Shown here piece after piece: positions 42,354 to 50,863 of a DNA stretch of 64,000 nt. Positions within the stretch are counted from its first letter, which is position 1, and each line of letters begins with the position of its first letter. The stretch lies in the NCBI RefSeq assembly GCF_002797495.1, contig NZ_PGEZ01000003.1, forward strand, positions 35,101 through 99,100, in the 5' to 3' direction. The notes under the pieces were generated by a model. That model made no database searches and was not told the origin of the DNA. It saw nothing but the letters and a program-made list of their open reading frames with translations. This stretch comes from Mumia flava (GTDB lineage Bacteria > Actinomycetota > Actinomycetes > Propionibacteriales > Nocardioidaceae). Made by a program: the position numbers and the translations under genes.

Positions 42354-42938
42354 TCACTTCCTCCCGATCTTGTAGAGCCAGGACAGGGCTCGGTTGGTCC
42401 GCCGGGTGCGGACCTTCTTCCCGGACGCCTTGGCGTTCTTGCGGGCCTCGCGTGCGGCCTGGATCGCGGTACCGACGTCGGCCGGCCGCCGGATCGGGCG
42501 CTTGCGGAACTGGTAGCCGTTGCCGTCGACCAGGACATAGCCGAGCAGGGTCAGGCCCCAACGCCGCGAGAGGTCGTCGATGTGGGCGCGGCCGACCGAG
42601 CGGGCGCCGTTGACGTCGGTGGAGATCACGCGGCCCTTGCCGAGCGCGACGGCGGCGTGGCCGTGGCCGTTGGAGCCGCCCGACCAGTAGACGGCGGCGC
42701 CGCGCGGGATCTTCTGCGACTTCGTGGTGGCGACGACGGTGCCGTGGGCCTTGGCGCGCTTCCACGCGTCGACCGCGTCGGCGTCCTTGTCGCCGTCGAA
42801 GTTCCCGCTGGACGGCACGCCGTAGCAGCCGCGGGTGAAGAGCTGGCAGTAGCCGGCCTCGGGCATCTTGTTGTGGCCGATCTTGCCGGCGGCGTAGGCG
42901 ACGGCGGCCTCTCCCATGCGCGGCGCGGGCTTGGTCAC
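42354..42938 (-). CDS. Endolysin (CHAP/NlpC-type peptidase)
   Basis: 194 residues. A Cys in AGYCQLFTRGCYG (about residue 31) and His in GSNGHGHAAVAL (about 100) form the expected CHAP pair, followed by VISTDVNGARSVGRAHIDDLSRRWG. Cleaves peptidoglycan peptides at lysis. The basic C-terminal tail (KKVRTRRTNRALSWLYKIGRK) may aid wall binding. The GTG at 42938 overlaps the upstream membrane protein stop (GTGA). Confidence 0.8.
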   Translation of the reverse strand: MTKPAPRMGEAAVAYAAGKIGHNKMPEAGYCQLFTRGCYGVPSSGNFDGDKDADAVDAWKRAKAHGTVVATTKSQKIPRGAAVYWSGGSNGHGHAAVALGKGRVISTDVNGARSVGRAHIDDLSRRWGLTLLGYVLVDGNGYQFRKRPIRRPADVGTAIQAAREARKNAKASGKKVRTRRTNRALSWLYKIGRK

Positions 42939-43270
42939 GGTGTGTCCTCTCGCTTGCCGAGGGCCTTCCAGACCTCTCGGAACTCGTTGTTGCTCCAGTC
43001 CAGGTGGCGCTGGAGCGCGTTGCGGTCGTCCTCGAGCCGGTTGCCGAGGGTGACCACGGCCTGCTGGACGTCGTCGATCCGGTCGAGCACGGTCGGGCGG
43101 GTGTTGCTGTGGTGGTTCTCGGTGACCTGCTTCTTGACGAGCTCGACGGGCTTGACGAGGTGCTCGCGCAGGTAGGGCACGAGGATGAACTTCGTGGCGA
43201 GCCCGGCGATGGTGCACAGCGTCAGCAGCGTCCCGAGGGACCAGGTGATGGTGGTCTGCACTTCGCTCAC
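42935..43270 (-). CDS. Membrane protein of the lysis module
   Basis: 111 residues from a GTG. One N-terminal membrane segment (SLGTLLTLCTIAGLATKFILVPYL) is followed by a charged helical region (about 35-111) that could form a coiled coil. Similar in layout to DUF2746-type actinophage proteins found beside endolysins. May be a second holin or a regulator of lysis timing. Confidence 0.65.
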   Translation of the reverse strand: MSEVQTTITWSLGTLLTLCTIAGLATKFILVPYLREHLVKPVELVKKQVTENHHSNTRPTVLDRIDDVQQAVVTLGNRLEDDRNALQRHLDWSNNEFREVWKALGKREDTP

Positions 43271-43298
43271 TGGTTCTTCCTCCCGAGAGGGTTGGGCC

Positions 43299-45362
43299 CT
43301 ACCGGGCGCGGATGATGAACCACAGGGCGCGCCAGGGGTTCAGGACGTTGACCGGGTTGCTCGAGCCGAGGGTGGCCGCGGAGCCGCCGCCGCCGGTGAG
43401 GTCGCCGATGTTGGTGACGCGGATGCCTGCGCCGGTCTGCTCGGTGTTCGAGGTGTGCCGGATCGGCACGGACGGCAGGTTGCCCTGGGTCAGCGTCACG
43501 GTGTTGTTGCCGCCGGAGGTGCCGAGCGCCTTGGTGCCGGCGCCGATCGGGAACCGGTCGGTGAAGTTCGGCAGCGTGGTTCCGCCGAGCAGGTCCTCGA
43601 GGTCGGGGTAGTCGGTGCCGGAGAAGGCGGAGCCGTCGCAGAGCAGCCACCCGGCGGGCACGTCGGCGGAGGCGCCGAACCACATCGTGACCTCGCCGAC
43701 GGGGCGCAGGAGCTGGCCGATCGTCTTGCCGCCGGCGCCGGTCTGCGGCGACGGCGTGAAGGTTGGCGCGGCGACGGTGGTCGGCTGGGTCAGGCTGTAG
43801 CGCACCAGCCACTTCTCCGGGGTGATGGTGTGCTCGATGGCGGTGATCCGAAGGTGGACCGGATCCTCTTCGCCGACGACGACGCCGAGGCCGCCGTAGA
43901 GGTCCCAGTAGGACGAGTTCGTCGCGGAGGCGACGTGGGTGTCGGTGGTCAGCGTGCGGGTGATCGAGTTGACCCGGACGGCCGGTGTCGAGTTCGCGGT
44001 GAGGATCGCGTCGGCGTAGTCGGCGAGGTCGGCCGTCTCCTCGGCGATGCCCTGCACGGTGTAGGTCGCCGACCGTACGCCCCAGGTCGCGATCGAGGCC
44101 TCGTCGCGGTACGGGCCGTAGGCGACCTCCTCGGTCTCGCCGGTCGAGGGGTTGTGGCGGAGGAAGGTGAGGTTGACCTCGTTGACGCAGTCCTCGGTGT
44201 TGTAGGAGAGGTCGAGGTCGGTGTAGTCGCCGGGGCCGACGGTCAGCCAGATCGGGGACATGTCGTCGGCGTCGTGGACCTGGAAGACGCCGGCGTGGTC
44301 GACCCAGGCGTAGCCGAGGTTCGTGTCGCGGGTGATCGCGACCTGGTCGACGGCCGAGGCGTTCTCGTTGAGCGCGACGATCGCGGTGGGCGTGAAGTTG
44401 TTGACGTTGCCGTTGCAGTTCCACGGCACGCCGCAGCCCTGGAGGACGTGCGGGAGCTCGTCGATCGTCGCGACGCCCTCGGTGCGCTTGGTGTTGGCGA
44501 GGGTGGCGAGGTTGTCGACGGCGGTCAGCTCGATCCGGGCGCGCTTGGGGTCGGGGACGCCGCTGCGCTTGTACTCGTAGGTGACGTTCGCCGAGGCGAC
44601 CTTGCCAGTGAAGAACGGACGCCAGGACCCGTCACCGAACAGTCCGACGAGGCGGCAGTGGCGGCCGGGACGGATGGTGTCGGCGGTCGAGGGGTCGAGG
44701 CTGGCGTCGAGGATGGTCGCGGTCAGGGTGCCGGTGTTCAGGGCCTCGCGGGTGACCTTGATGTCGTGGGTCGGGCCGAGCACGTCGACGTACGGGACCG
44801 GGTCGAGGTCGGACAGGTCGGCCAGCTCGCCGGCGGTGTCGGCGACCGCGGCGACGACCTCGTTGACGTCGAAGACTCGTCCGGACGGCAGCGGAGTGCC
44901 GGTGTTGGTGGAGATGTCGAAGCGCAGCCGGAAGGCGGTGGTGCCGGCCGGTGCGAGGTGGGATCCGTAGGTGGTGACGGTCTCGGCGCTGAGGTAGCCG
45001 GTCGGCGTCGACGCCGACAGGACGGTCAGGGACGAGTCCAGCCACTCCAGCGAGGCGCGGTAGTAGGTGCTGCTGGAGATGTTCTGGAGGTTCCACGACG
45101 CCGCGGCGTACTGGCCCGCCAGGACCTGCATCGGCTCGGTGTAGAAGAAGTCGGGCTCGCTGCCCTCGCCACCGGTGGAGTAGCGCAGCACCACGGGACC
45201 CAGGACGTCGGAGGCCTTGAGGCTGCCGGCGCCGGCCGGGATCCATCCCCACGCCCCGACGCCGAGGTCGCCGCCTGGGTTCACCGCGAGGTTGACCGGC
45301 CACCCGGGGTCGTAGGCGACCTCGAGGCGGAGCACGTCGACGGTCTTGAACTCCTGGGCCAT
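43299..45362 (-). CDS. Tail protein with C-terminal collar domain
   Basis: 687 residues from the ATG at 45362, which shares one base with the tape measure stop. The N-terminal part resembles minor tail proteins (TREALNTGTLTATILDASLDPSTADTIRPGRHCRLVG). The C-terminus (about 570-687) is a phage tail-collar domain: PVGEVTMWFGASADVPAGWLLCDGSAFS then TTLPNFTDRFPIGAG. It probably joins the distal tail and receptor-binding roles, as no separate fibre gene exists. Confidence 0.82.
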   Translation of the reverse strand: MAQEFKTVDVLRLEVAYDPGWPVNLAVNPGGDLGVGAWGWIPAGAGSLKASDVLGPVVLRYSTGGEGSEPDFFYTEPMQVLAGQYAAASWNLQNISSSTYYRASLEWLDSSLTVLSASTPTGYLSAETVTTYGSHLAPAGTTAFRLRFDISTNTGTPLPSGRVFDVNEVVAAVADTAGELADLSDLDPVPYVDVLGPTHDIKVTREALNTGTLTATILDASLDPSTADTIRPGRHCRLVGLFGDGSWRPFFTGKVASANVTYEYKRSGVPDPKRARIELTAVDNLATLANTKRTEGVATIDELPHVLQGCGVPWNCNGNVNNFTPTAIVALNENASAVDQVAITRDTNLGYAWVDHAGVFQVHDADDMSPIWLTVGPGDYTDLDLSYNTEDCVNEVNLTFLRHNPSTGETEEVAYGPYRDEASIATWGVRSATYTVQGIAEETADLADYADAILTANSTPAVRVNSITRTLTTDTHVASATNSSYWDLYGGLGVVVGEEDPVHLRITAIEHTITPEKWLVRYSLTQPTTVAAPTFTPSPQTGAGGKTIGQLLRPVGEVTMWFGASADVPAGWLLCDGSAFSGTDYPDLEDLLGGTTLPNFTDRFPIGAGTKALGTSGGNNTVTLTQGNLPSVPIRHTSNTEQTGAGIRVTNIGDLTGGGGSAATLGSSNPVNVLNPWRALWFIIRAR

Positions 45363-48300
45363 CAGACAGCCCTCACCCGGCCGCCGGCGGCGCGGTAGGC
45401 GTCGAGGTCCATCTGGATCGCGCGGCCGCGCTGGAGCGCCGAGACCTGATCGGCGGTGAGCCGGACACTGACCGTGCCCGCCCGGTTCGGGTCGCTCCAG
45501 GGGTCGTAGAGCGTGTCGGCGCGCAGGGTCGGCTTGTCGAAGCCGTCGACCAGAGACCCGGCGAGGACCTTGCCGGCCTTCGCGGCGCGGTAGTCGTCGA
45601 GGCCGATCACCAGGCCGTCGGTGACCTGGCCGCCGATGTCCTCGAACACGCCGGACGGGCTCTTGATCTTCAGCGCCTTCTTCACGGCCTTGGCGATCGC
45701 GCGGGCCATGCGTGTGGCCTGCCGCTCGAGCTGCCGCTGCTGGGACTTCATGCCGCGCAGGAGACCTTGGGCGGTCTTGATCCCGGCGTCGTACATCGTC
45801 TTGGAGGTCTGGGTGCCGAGGACCTTGCCCGAGGTGCTGATCTGGCCCTGGAGCTTGTTGACCTCCTTGACTGCGGCCTTGCCGCCGGAGGCGAGCGCCT
45901 CGGCGGTCGCGAGGCCGCCCTCGACGCCGGCGTCGAGGAGCTGCTGGATCGCGGTCTTGTTCAGGCCCCGCTTGGTCAGCGTCTGGATCAGGGCCTGGAA
46001 GCGCTTCGACTCCTGTGCCTGGTCCTTGAGCTGGTCGATCAGGTTGGACAGCGAGACTGTGCCGTCCTCGTTCTGTCCGAACTGGGTCAGGGAGCCCTCG
46101 GCGACGATCGAGGAGCGCACCGAGGCGGCGAACTGGTTGCGGCGCTGGATCAGGTCGGTCACGCGCTGCTGCTGGCGGGCGACGCGGTTGAGCTGCCGCT
46201 GGTAGGCGTTCGCCTTCTTCTGCAGGCCCTTGGTCGCGTCGGTGAGCCACTTGTTCCAGGCCCGCTCCATCCGCGGCTTGAAGTCCTTCTCGGTGGTCTT
46301 CTCGTAGGTCTTGCCGATCTTGCGGATGACCTTGTCGAAGTTCGACCGCACGCCTGAGGCGCCCTCGTCGAGGCCCTGAGTGAGCCAGTCGACGGTGGCA
46401 CGGCCGGTGGCCTTGATCAGCGGGCGGGCCTCCTTCATCCCGACCGCGAGCCCGGCGCCCATCTGCTTGCCGACGCGGGCCATCAGCCGCGACGGGGACT
46501 TGACCTCGGCGCGGGCCTTGGCGGCGCGCTCGGCGTTCAGCACGGCCTGCTCGGCGGCGGCCTGGATGATCCCGTTCTGCGACGCGATCCCGGACGCGAT
46601 GCCGGCGCCCATCGCCGAGCCGACACCGGAGCCGCTCGAGGATGCGGTGGTCCTGGCGGTCGTGCCTGCGCTGGAGACGGCAGCGCGGAGGTCGGCGCCG
46701 AGCTGCCCGCCGATGCCGTTGAAGGACTTCGCGACCGGGGACCGCAGGTTGCTCGAGGCGTTGCGTCCGCCCTGGGCGGCCTCCTGCTCGATCTTCTTCG
46801 CCGCGGTGCGGATCTCCTTGACCGAGGCGTCGGAGCCGACGGCCTTGAGGATCAGCGCGATCTGCTTGCGGTCGAGGTCGCCCGACGTCGCGACGACCTC
46901 GGCGAGGTTGCGCTTGGTGGCGACGAAGCCGGGGGTCTCGAGCTTGGTGGAGACCTTCTTCGGGACCTTGCCGGCGAGGCTGCCGATGTCGAACAGGCTC
47001 TGGGCGTAGGCCTGCTGCTTCTTGGTGGCCTTGTCGACCTCGTCGGCCTGGCCCTTGGTCGTCTTCGCCAGCTTCTCCAGCTCGGACTTCTCCGACTTCA
47101 ACGCCTTCAGCTTGCGCTCGGTCGCGTCGAGCGCGGCCTCCTCCGACTCGACCTCGTAGCCGCGCTGGATCCGCCGCTCGTCGAGCTTGATCTTCAGCGC
47201 CTCCTGCGCGGCGATCTCCTTGTCGAGCGCGGAGACCCGGGCGTTGGCCCGGCCGGCGATCAGACCGTAGGCCTTGCCCTCGCCCTCGAGCGCGGCGGTG
47301 ACCAGCTTCGACGTCGGGATCCCGAGCGAGTTCGCGGTCTCGAACAGGCCCTGGTCCTGGAGGTTCTTCGCGACGACAGCGCGGGTGGTCTTGGTGGTCG
47401 CGCCGGTCAGCTCGTTGAGGGTGTCGATCAGGTCCTGGTTCTTCAGCGACAGGTCGGCCGAGGCGTCGCCGGAGTCCTTCAGCGCTGGGACCAGCACGCC
47501 GCTCAGCAGCCCGGCGGTCGCGCCGATGCCCGCACCGAGCGGGCCGCCGACGGAGAAGCCGAGCGCCGCGCCGCCGACGGTGGACTGGAGCGCGCCTGCG
47601 GCCGAGTTCGAGTTTGTCAGGCCCTGGGTGAGCGCGACCATGCCTCCGATGCCGGCGACGGTGCGGGCGGTGCTGCCGAGCCCGGCGGTGACGGCCTGGA
47701 GCCGCTGGGTGCGGGTCTCGGCGTAGGTCAGCTCGGCCTGGGTCTGGCGCAGCCGCGCGGAGAACGTGGTGAGGCCGCCGGACACGCCCGCGAGGGCGCC
47801 GGTGAGCCGCGGCAGGACCAGCGCGGCGACCGCGGCCTGGGCGGCGGTGGACTTGAGCGGGCCGGGGATCGACTCGAACAGGTCCACGACCGGGCCGACC
47901 ACGTCGCCGACGGCGTCGAAGGCGTTCTCGGTGGCGTCCATCGCCCGGGGAAGCTGGCCGGACAGCCACTGTGTGACGTCGGTGAGGACGGGCAGCAGAC
48001 GCTGGCCGAGCTCGGCCTGGGCGTCCTTCCACTGCGCCGTCAGACGCTGCTGCGACCCGGCCAGGGTGTCGGACTCCTTGGCGAACGTGCCCTGGGCGTC
48101 GGCCGAGCCCTTCAGGATCAGCTCGGTCCGGGCGATCTGCTCGGCCTGCTTTCGGGCGGCACCGGTCAGCTCGTCCTGCCCCTTGGCGGCCAGGCGCGCG
48201 TTCACGTCGCTCTGCTTGATGCTGATGCCGTAGCGCTCGATCGGGTCGGTCTCGCCCTTGAACGCGCTCGACAGCGCCTCGACGGCCTCCTTGGTCGAGC

Positions 48301-48700
48301 CGCCGAACTGGGCGGACAGGTCGGCCGCGACCCCGATCATCTGCTCGGTCTTGCCGGCGAGCTTGTCCAGGTCGACGCCCTGGCCCTTGAACAGGGCGCC
48401 GAGGAGGTTGGCGTTCTCGCGGTACTCGTTGGCGCTCAGGCCGTACTTGTCGGCGGCACGCTCGGACTCGGACACGACGGTGTCGGCGTACTGCTTGAAG
48501 ATGCTCTCGGTCGCGCCGATGGACTGCTGGGCGCCCGAGGCGGCGTCGGTGACGGACTTGAAGCCCTGCACGACGCCGGCGACGCCGATCAGGGCGGCGC
48601 CGGCGCCGAGGGTGCGCTTCAGCGACGACGAGAAGCCGTTGACCTCACGCTGGGCCTGGCTCGCGTTCGCCAGGATCGAGATCCTGATCGGCTTCGCCAT
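45362..48700 (-). CDS. Tail tape measure protein
   Basis: 1112 residues, by far the longest phage gene. Helical, Ala/Lys/Gln-rich, opening with ISILANASQAQREVNGFSSSLKRTLGAGAALIGVAG, as in TP901-type tape measure proteins. A hydrophobic stretch lies around 360-405. At about 1.5 angstrom per residue it predicts a tail near 165 nm, an estimate from the usual rule only. It directly follows the frameshifted chaperone gene, the standard siphovirus order. Confidence 0.93.
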   Translation of the reverse strand: MAKPIRISILANASQAQREVNGFSSSLKRTLGAGAALIGVAGVVQGFKSVTDAASGAQQSIGATESIFKQYADTVVSESERAADKYGLSANEYRENANLLGALFKGQGVDLDKLAGKTEQMIGVAADLSAQFGGSTKEAVEALSSAFKGETDPIERYGISIKQSDVNARLAAKGQDELTGAARKQAEQIARTELILKGSADAQGTFAKESDTLAGSQQRLTAQWKDAQAELGQRLLPVLTDVTQWLSGQLPRAMDATENAFDAVGDVVGPVVDLFESIPGPLKSTAAQAAVAALVLPRLTGALAGVSGGLTTFSARLRQTQAELTYAETRTQRLQAVTAGLGSTARTVAGIGGMVALTQGLTNSNSAAGALQSTVGGAALGFSVGGPLGAGIGATAGLLSGVLVPALKDSGDASADLSLKNQDLIDTLNELTGATTKTTRAVVAKNLQDQGLFETANSLGIPTSKLVTAALEGEGKAYGLIAGRANARVSALDKEIAAQEALKIKLDERRIQRGYEVESEEAALDATERKLKALKSEKSELEKLAKTTKGQADEVDKATKKQQAYAQSLFDIGSLAGKVPKKVSTKLETPGFVATKRNLAEVVATSGDLDRKQIALILKAVGSDASVKEIRTAAKKIEQEAAQGGRNASSNLRSPVAKSFNGIGGQLGADLRAAVSSAGTTARTTASSSGSGVGSAMGAGIASGIASQNGIIQAAAEQAVLNAERAAKARAEVKSPSRLMARVGKQMGAGLAVGMKEARPLIKATGRATVDWLTQGLDEGASGVRSNFDKVIRKIGKTYEKTTEKDFKPRMERAWNKWLTDATKGLQKKANAYQRQLNRVARQQQRVTDLIQRRNQFAASVRSSIVAEGSLTQFGQNEDGTVSLSNLIDQLKDQAQESKRFQALIQTLTKRGLNKTAIQQLLDAGVEGGLATAEALASGGKAAVKEVNKLQGQISTSGKVLGTQTSKTMYDAGIKTAQGLLRGMKSQQRQLERQATRMARAIAKAVKKALKIKSPSGVFEDIGGQVTDGLVIGLDDYRAAKAGKVLAGSLVDGFDKPTLRADTLYDPWSDPNRAGTVSVRLTADQVSALQRGRAIQMDLDAYRAAGGRVRAV

Positions 48701-48706
48701 CGCCGC

Positions 48707-49134
48707 TCACCAGCCCTTCTTCTTCAGGTCCGCCGCCGCTCGGAGGAACTCGTCACGCTCGAGCCGGGTGAGCTCGAGGTAGGTCTGCGGGGTCTGGCCT
48801 GTCGCGTAGCACCAGTGGCCCCGGTCGTACGCCCGTCGCCGGGCCGCCTTCAGCCTTTTCCCGACTCCGTGAACGGCTCGTCGGGCATCAGCTCGTCGGG
48901 CTCCTCGACGAAGTACTCGCCGAGGTCCTTGCGGGTCAGGTCCAGCGCCGCGGCCTTCGCGTCCTTCGCGCTCTTGCCGCCGCGCTTCTCGACCACGAAC
49001 ACCAGCGCCCTCGTCAGCCGGGTCGCGTTGTCGGCGAGGTCCTCCAGCGTCGCGCCGAACGCGGTCGCGACGGCCTCCTCCTCGTGGCCGGTCATGCCCT
49101 GGAGCACCTCGACCGTCGTCATGCCTGCGCTCAT
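48707..49134 (-). CDS. Tail assembly chaperone, -1 frameshift product (gpGT-like)
   Basis: Slipping back one base at GGGAAAA replaces the last residue of the short form by a 49-residue basic tail (RLKAARRRAYDRGHWCYATG, then TYLELTRLERDEFLRAAADLKKKGW). The total is 142 residues, ending at 48707, seven bases before the tape measure gene. The -1 frame is open exactly across this gap and looks like a gpT domain, as in phage lambda and many siphoviruses. Confidence 0.88.
48850..49134 (-). CDS. Tail assembly chaperone, short form (gpG-like)
   Basis: 94 residues. Acidic and helical: VEVLQGMTGHEEEAVATAFGATLEDLADNATRLTRALVFVVEKR, ending in an acidic segment YFVEEPDELMPDEPFTESGKG. This is the 0-frame product, terminating right after the slippery GGGAAAA. 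The ATG at 49134 overlaps the upstream gp10-like stop. Confidence 0.88.
   Translation of the reverse strand: MSAGMTTVEVLQGMTGHEEEAVATAFGATLEDLADNATRLTRALVFVVEKRGGKSAKDAKAAALDLTRKDLGEYFVEEPDELMPDEPFTESGKG
48856..48862 (-). promoter_or_regulatory. Programmed -1 ribosomal frameshift site GGGAAAA
   Basis: The minus strand reads TCG-GGA-AAA-GGC-TGA in frame 0. The heptamer G-GGA-AAA has the canonical X-XXY-YYZ form and the stop is two codons later. It sits at the end of the chaperone gene, where such sites are expected. Confidence 0.9.
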
Positions 49135-49514
49135 GACAGTCCCTTCCTTCGGATCTGGTTGTTGATCTCGTCCTCGAGCATCCGGACCGCGACGTCGTCC
49201 ATCACGGCGTCGGTGCGCTCGAAGAACCCTGCGGGTGCGATGTTGCGGGCCGGCCATCCCCACTGGATCGGGCCGGCGTACGGGATGGTGGAGCGGCCGA
49301 CGGCGACCACGGCCTTGGACTTGGCCCGGTTGCCGCGGACGTCGCCGCGGAGGCGTCCGGTGCGTGCGGGGACGTAGCGCGCCATGACGGACGCGCCGGT
49401 CCTCGCGATGTTGCTGAACGCCGTCTTGAGGTCCTCGAGCTCCAGGCCGAGGGTCTGGAGGTCGCGGACGACCCGGTTCAGACCCTCGACCTTGAGACCT
49501 GTCTCCCTGGCCAT
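49131..49514 (-). CDS. HK97 gp10-like tail-completion protein
   Basis: 127 residues: VEGLNRVVRDLQTLGLELEDLKTAFSNIARTGASVMARYVPARTGRLRGDVRGNRAKSKAVVAVGRSTIPYAGPIQWGWP. This matches the HK97-gp10 pattern, with the conserved P-x-R-T-G-x-L segment and an aromatic-rich YAGPIQWG. Links head and tail. It is followed by the chaperone gene with an ATGA overlap. Confidence 0.82.
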   Translation of the reverse strand: MARETGLKVEGLNRVVRDLQTLGLELEDLKTAFSNIARTGASVMARYVPARTGRLRGDVRGNRAKSKAVVAVGRSTIPYAGPIQWGWPARNIAPAGFFERTDAVMDDVAVRMLEDEINNQIRRKGLS

Positions 49515-49517
49515 GGC

Positions 49518-49937
49518 TCAGGCCGTGACCTCGGTCGGCTTGCCGGTGAGGTCCCACTCGCACTCGATCGTGAAGCGGGCCGAGGTCGAGGCGTCGGCGT
49601 CGCCGCCGATCAGGTCGCCCTCGGGCTCCTTGATGACCGCGGTCATCGTGTAGTGCGGCTCGGTCGCGCTGGCCGTGGCGTTGCCGTACGGCATCAGCGT
49701 CACCGGGACCTCGTCGCCGGCGTTGTCGAACACCTCGCGCCACATGGTGCCGGTGGCGGCGTCCTGCACGGCGGTGAACGTCAGCTTGTAGTCGCGCGCG
49801 CCGCCGGAGGCAGCGTCGGCGAACGTGACGAAGTCGGAGTCCGACTCCGCGGTGGTGACCCGGACGGCCGACACCTCTGCGGTGTGGTCGGCGGAGTCCA
49901 CCTCGATCTTCATGAGCCTCGTGCCGATTCCGGCCAT
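49518..49937 (-). CDS. Major tail (tube) protein
   Basis: 139 residues, beta-rich: TRLMKIEVDSADHTAEVSAVRVTTAESDSDFVTFADAASGGARDYKLTFTAVQDAATGTMWREVFDNAGDEVPVTLMPYG, then FTIECEWDLTGKPTEVT. Size and position between the head-tail connector genes and the chaperones fit the tail tube subunit of a small siphovirus. Confidence 0.8.
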   Translation of the reverse strand: MAGIGTRLMKIEVDSADHTAEVSAVRVTTAESDSDFVTFADAASGGARDYKLTFTAVQDAATGTMWREVFDNAGDEVPVTLMPYGNATASATEPHYTMTAVIKEPEGDLIGGDADASTSARFTIECEWDLTGKPTEVTA

Positions 49938-49938
49938 C

Positions 49939-50292
49939 TCAGTTCTCCTCTTCTCGGTTGCCCTGGATCAGGGCGATGGGGACGGTCCCTGATTCCAGGG
50001 CCAGCTGCTGCGTGATCACGTCGGTGATCCGCATGTGCGAGGCGAGAGCGGCGACTACGAGCGGCGCCTTCTCGTCCAGGAACTTCTCGGCGGTCGCCTG
50101 GTCCTGAGGCAGGAAGATCACGACCTGCCAAGTGATCAGGCCACCGAAGTTGGTGCCCTGCGGGTAAGCGGTCCGGTCGTAGCGGACCATCCCCGAGCCG
50201 GGCTTCGTGGTCTGGCGGAAGTACGGGCTGACGTCGACCCCGTCGACCGTCGAGGCGGCCGTGGCGAGCGCCTGGCGGACCGTGGCGCTCAT
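49939..50292 (-). CDS. Tail terminator/connector-like protein
   Basis: 117 residues. VRQALATAASTVDGVDVSPYFRQTTKPGSGMVRYDR, then WQVVIFLPQDQATAEKFLDEKAPLVVAALASH, is consistent with the tail-terminator group between connector and tail tube. The family is assigned mainly from position. The ATG overlaps the stop of the connector gene. Confidence 0.65.
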   Translation of the reverse strand: MSATVRQALATAASTVDGVDVSPYFRQTTKPGSGMVRYDRTAYPQGTNFGGLITWQVVIFLPQDQATAEKFLDEKAPLVVAALASHMRITDVITQQLALESGTVPIALIQGNREEEN

Positions 50293-50612
50293 CCGAGCGT
50301 CACCCGTCGGTACGGAGCCTCGAGGCGGGTGACCTCGCGGTCCGTTCCACCGACCCGGGTCTGCGCGACCGCGGCCTCGGAGATCGACGCCTGCACGCCG
50401 AGCGGCAGGGCCCGGTTCGCCAGGTTGACCGCGACGCGGCGACAGAGCGCCTCGACGAGGTCGGCCGGCCAGTCGTCGGCATCACCGGGGACACGGCAGC
50501 GGACCGCCTGCGCGGCCTTCTCCGAGGCGAGGGCAGAGGAGATGACGGAGTCGCTCCACGACGACGAGTCGTCGAGGTAGGCCATCACGTCGCCCAGGAC
50601 GGGTGCCGCCAT
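50289..50612 (-). CDS. Head-tail connector protein
   Basis: 107 residues, mostly helical: VLGDVMAYLDDSSSWSDSVISSALASEKAAQAVRCRVPG, then LVEALCRRVAVNLANRALPLGV. This is the pattern of gp6/gp15-type head completion proteins. Encoded directly after the capsid gene block. Confidence 0.72.
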   Translation of the reverse strand: MAAPVLGDVMAYLDDSSSWSDSVISSALASEKAAQAVRCRVPGDADDWPADLVEALCRRVAVNLANRALPLGVQASISEAAVAQTRVGGTDREVTRLEAPYRRVTLG

Positions 50613-50627
50613 CTCCCCTGCCTCCTC

Positions 50628-50837
50628 TCAGTCCTTCGACTCGGTCTTCTTGGCCGCCTTCTTGGCGGGCCGGGACGCCGGGCGCGCAGACTCCGACGTC
50701 CCGGCCGTCTTGGCCTTCACCCGCGATGTGATCGGCTCCGGAGCCGGGGCCGGCGGGTTCGGGTTCTTGCGCCGCCGTGCCTTGACCGCCTGCTCGGCGA
50801 TCTCGGCCGGGTGCGTGATCTGCTTGTCGTCGCTCAT
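50628..50837 (-). CDS. Small basic protein after the capsid gene
   Basis: 69 residues, Lys/Ala/Pro-rich (AVKARRRKNPNPPAPAPEP and RPAKKAAKKTESKD) and probably disordered. The order protease-capsid then small gene then connector suggests a head-associated protein, but no family is recognised. Confidence 0.55.
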   Translation of the reverse strand: MSDDKQITHPAEIAEQAVKARRRKNPNPPAPAPEPITSRVKAKTAGTSESARPASRPAKKAAKKTESKD

Positions 50838-50863
50838 CGCTCAGACCTCCTCGTCGCCGTCGA

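Noticed and set aside
43299..48032. 1577-codon reading of the tail protein extending upstream into the tape measure gene
   Set aside because: The upstream part is the wrong frame of the tape measure gene. The ATG at 45362, sharing one base with the tape measure stop, begins the real protein.
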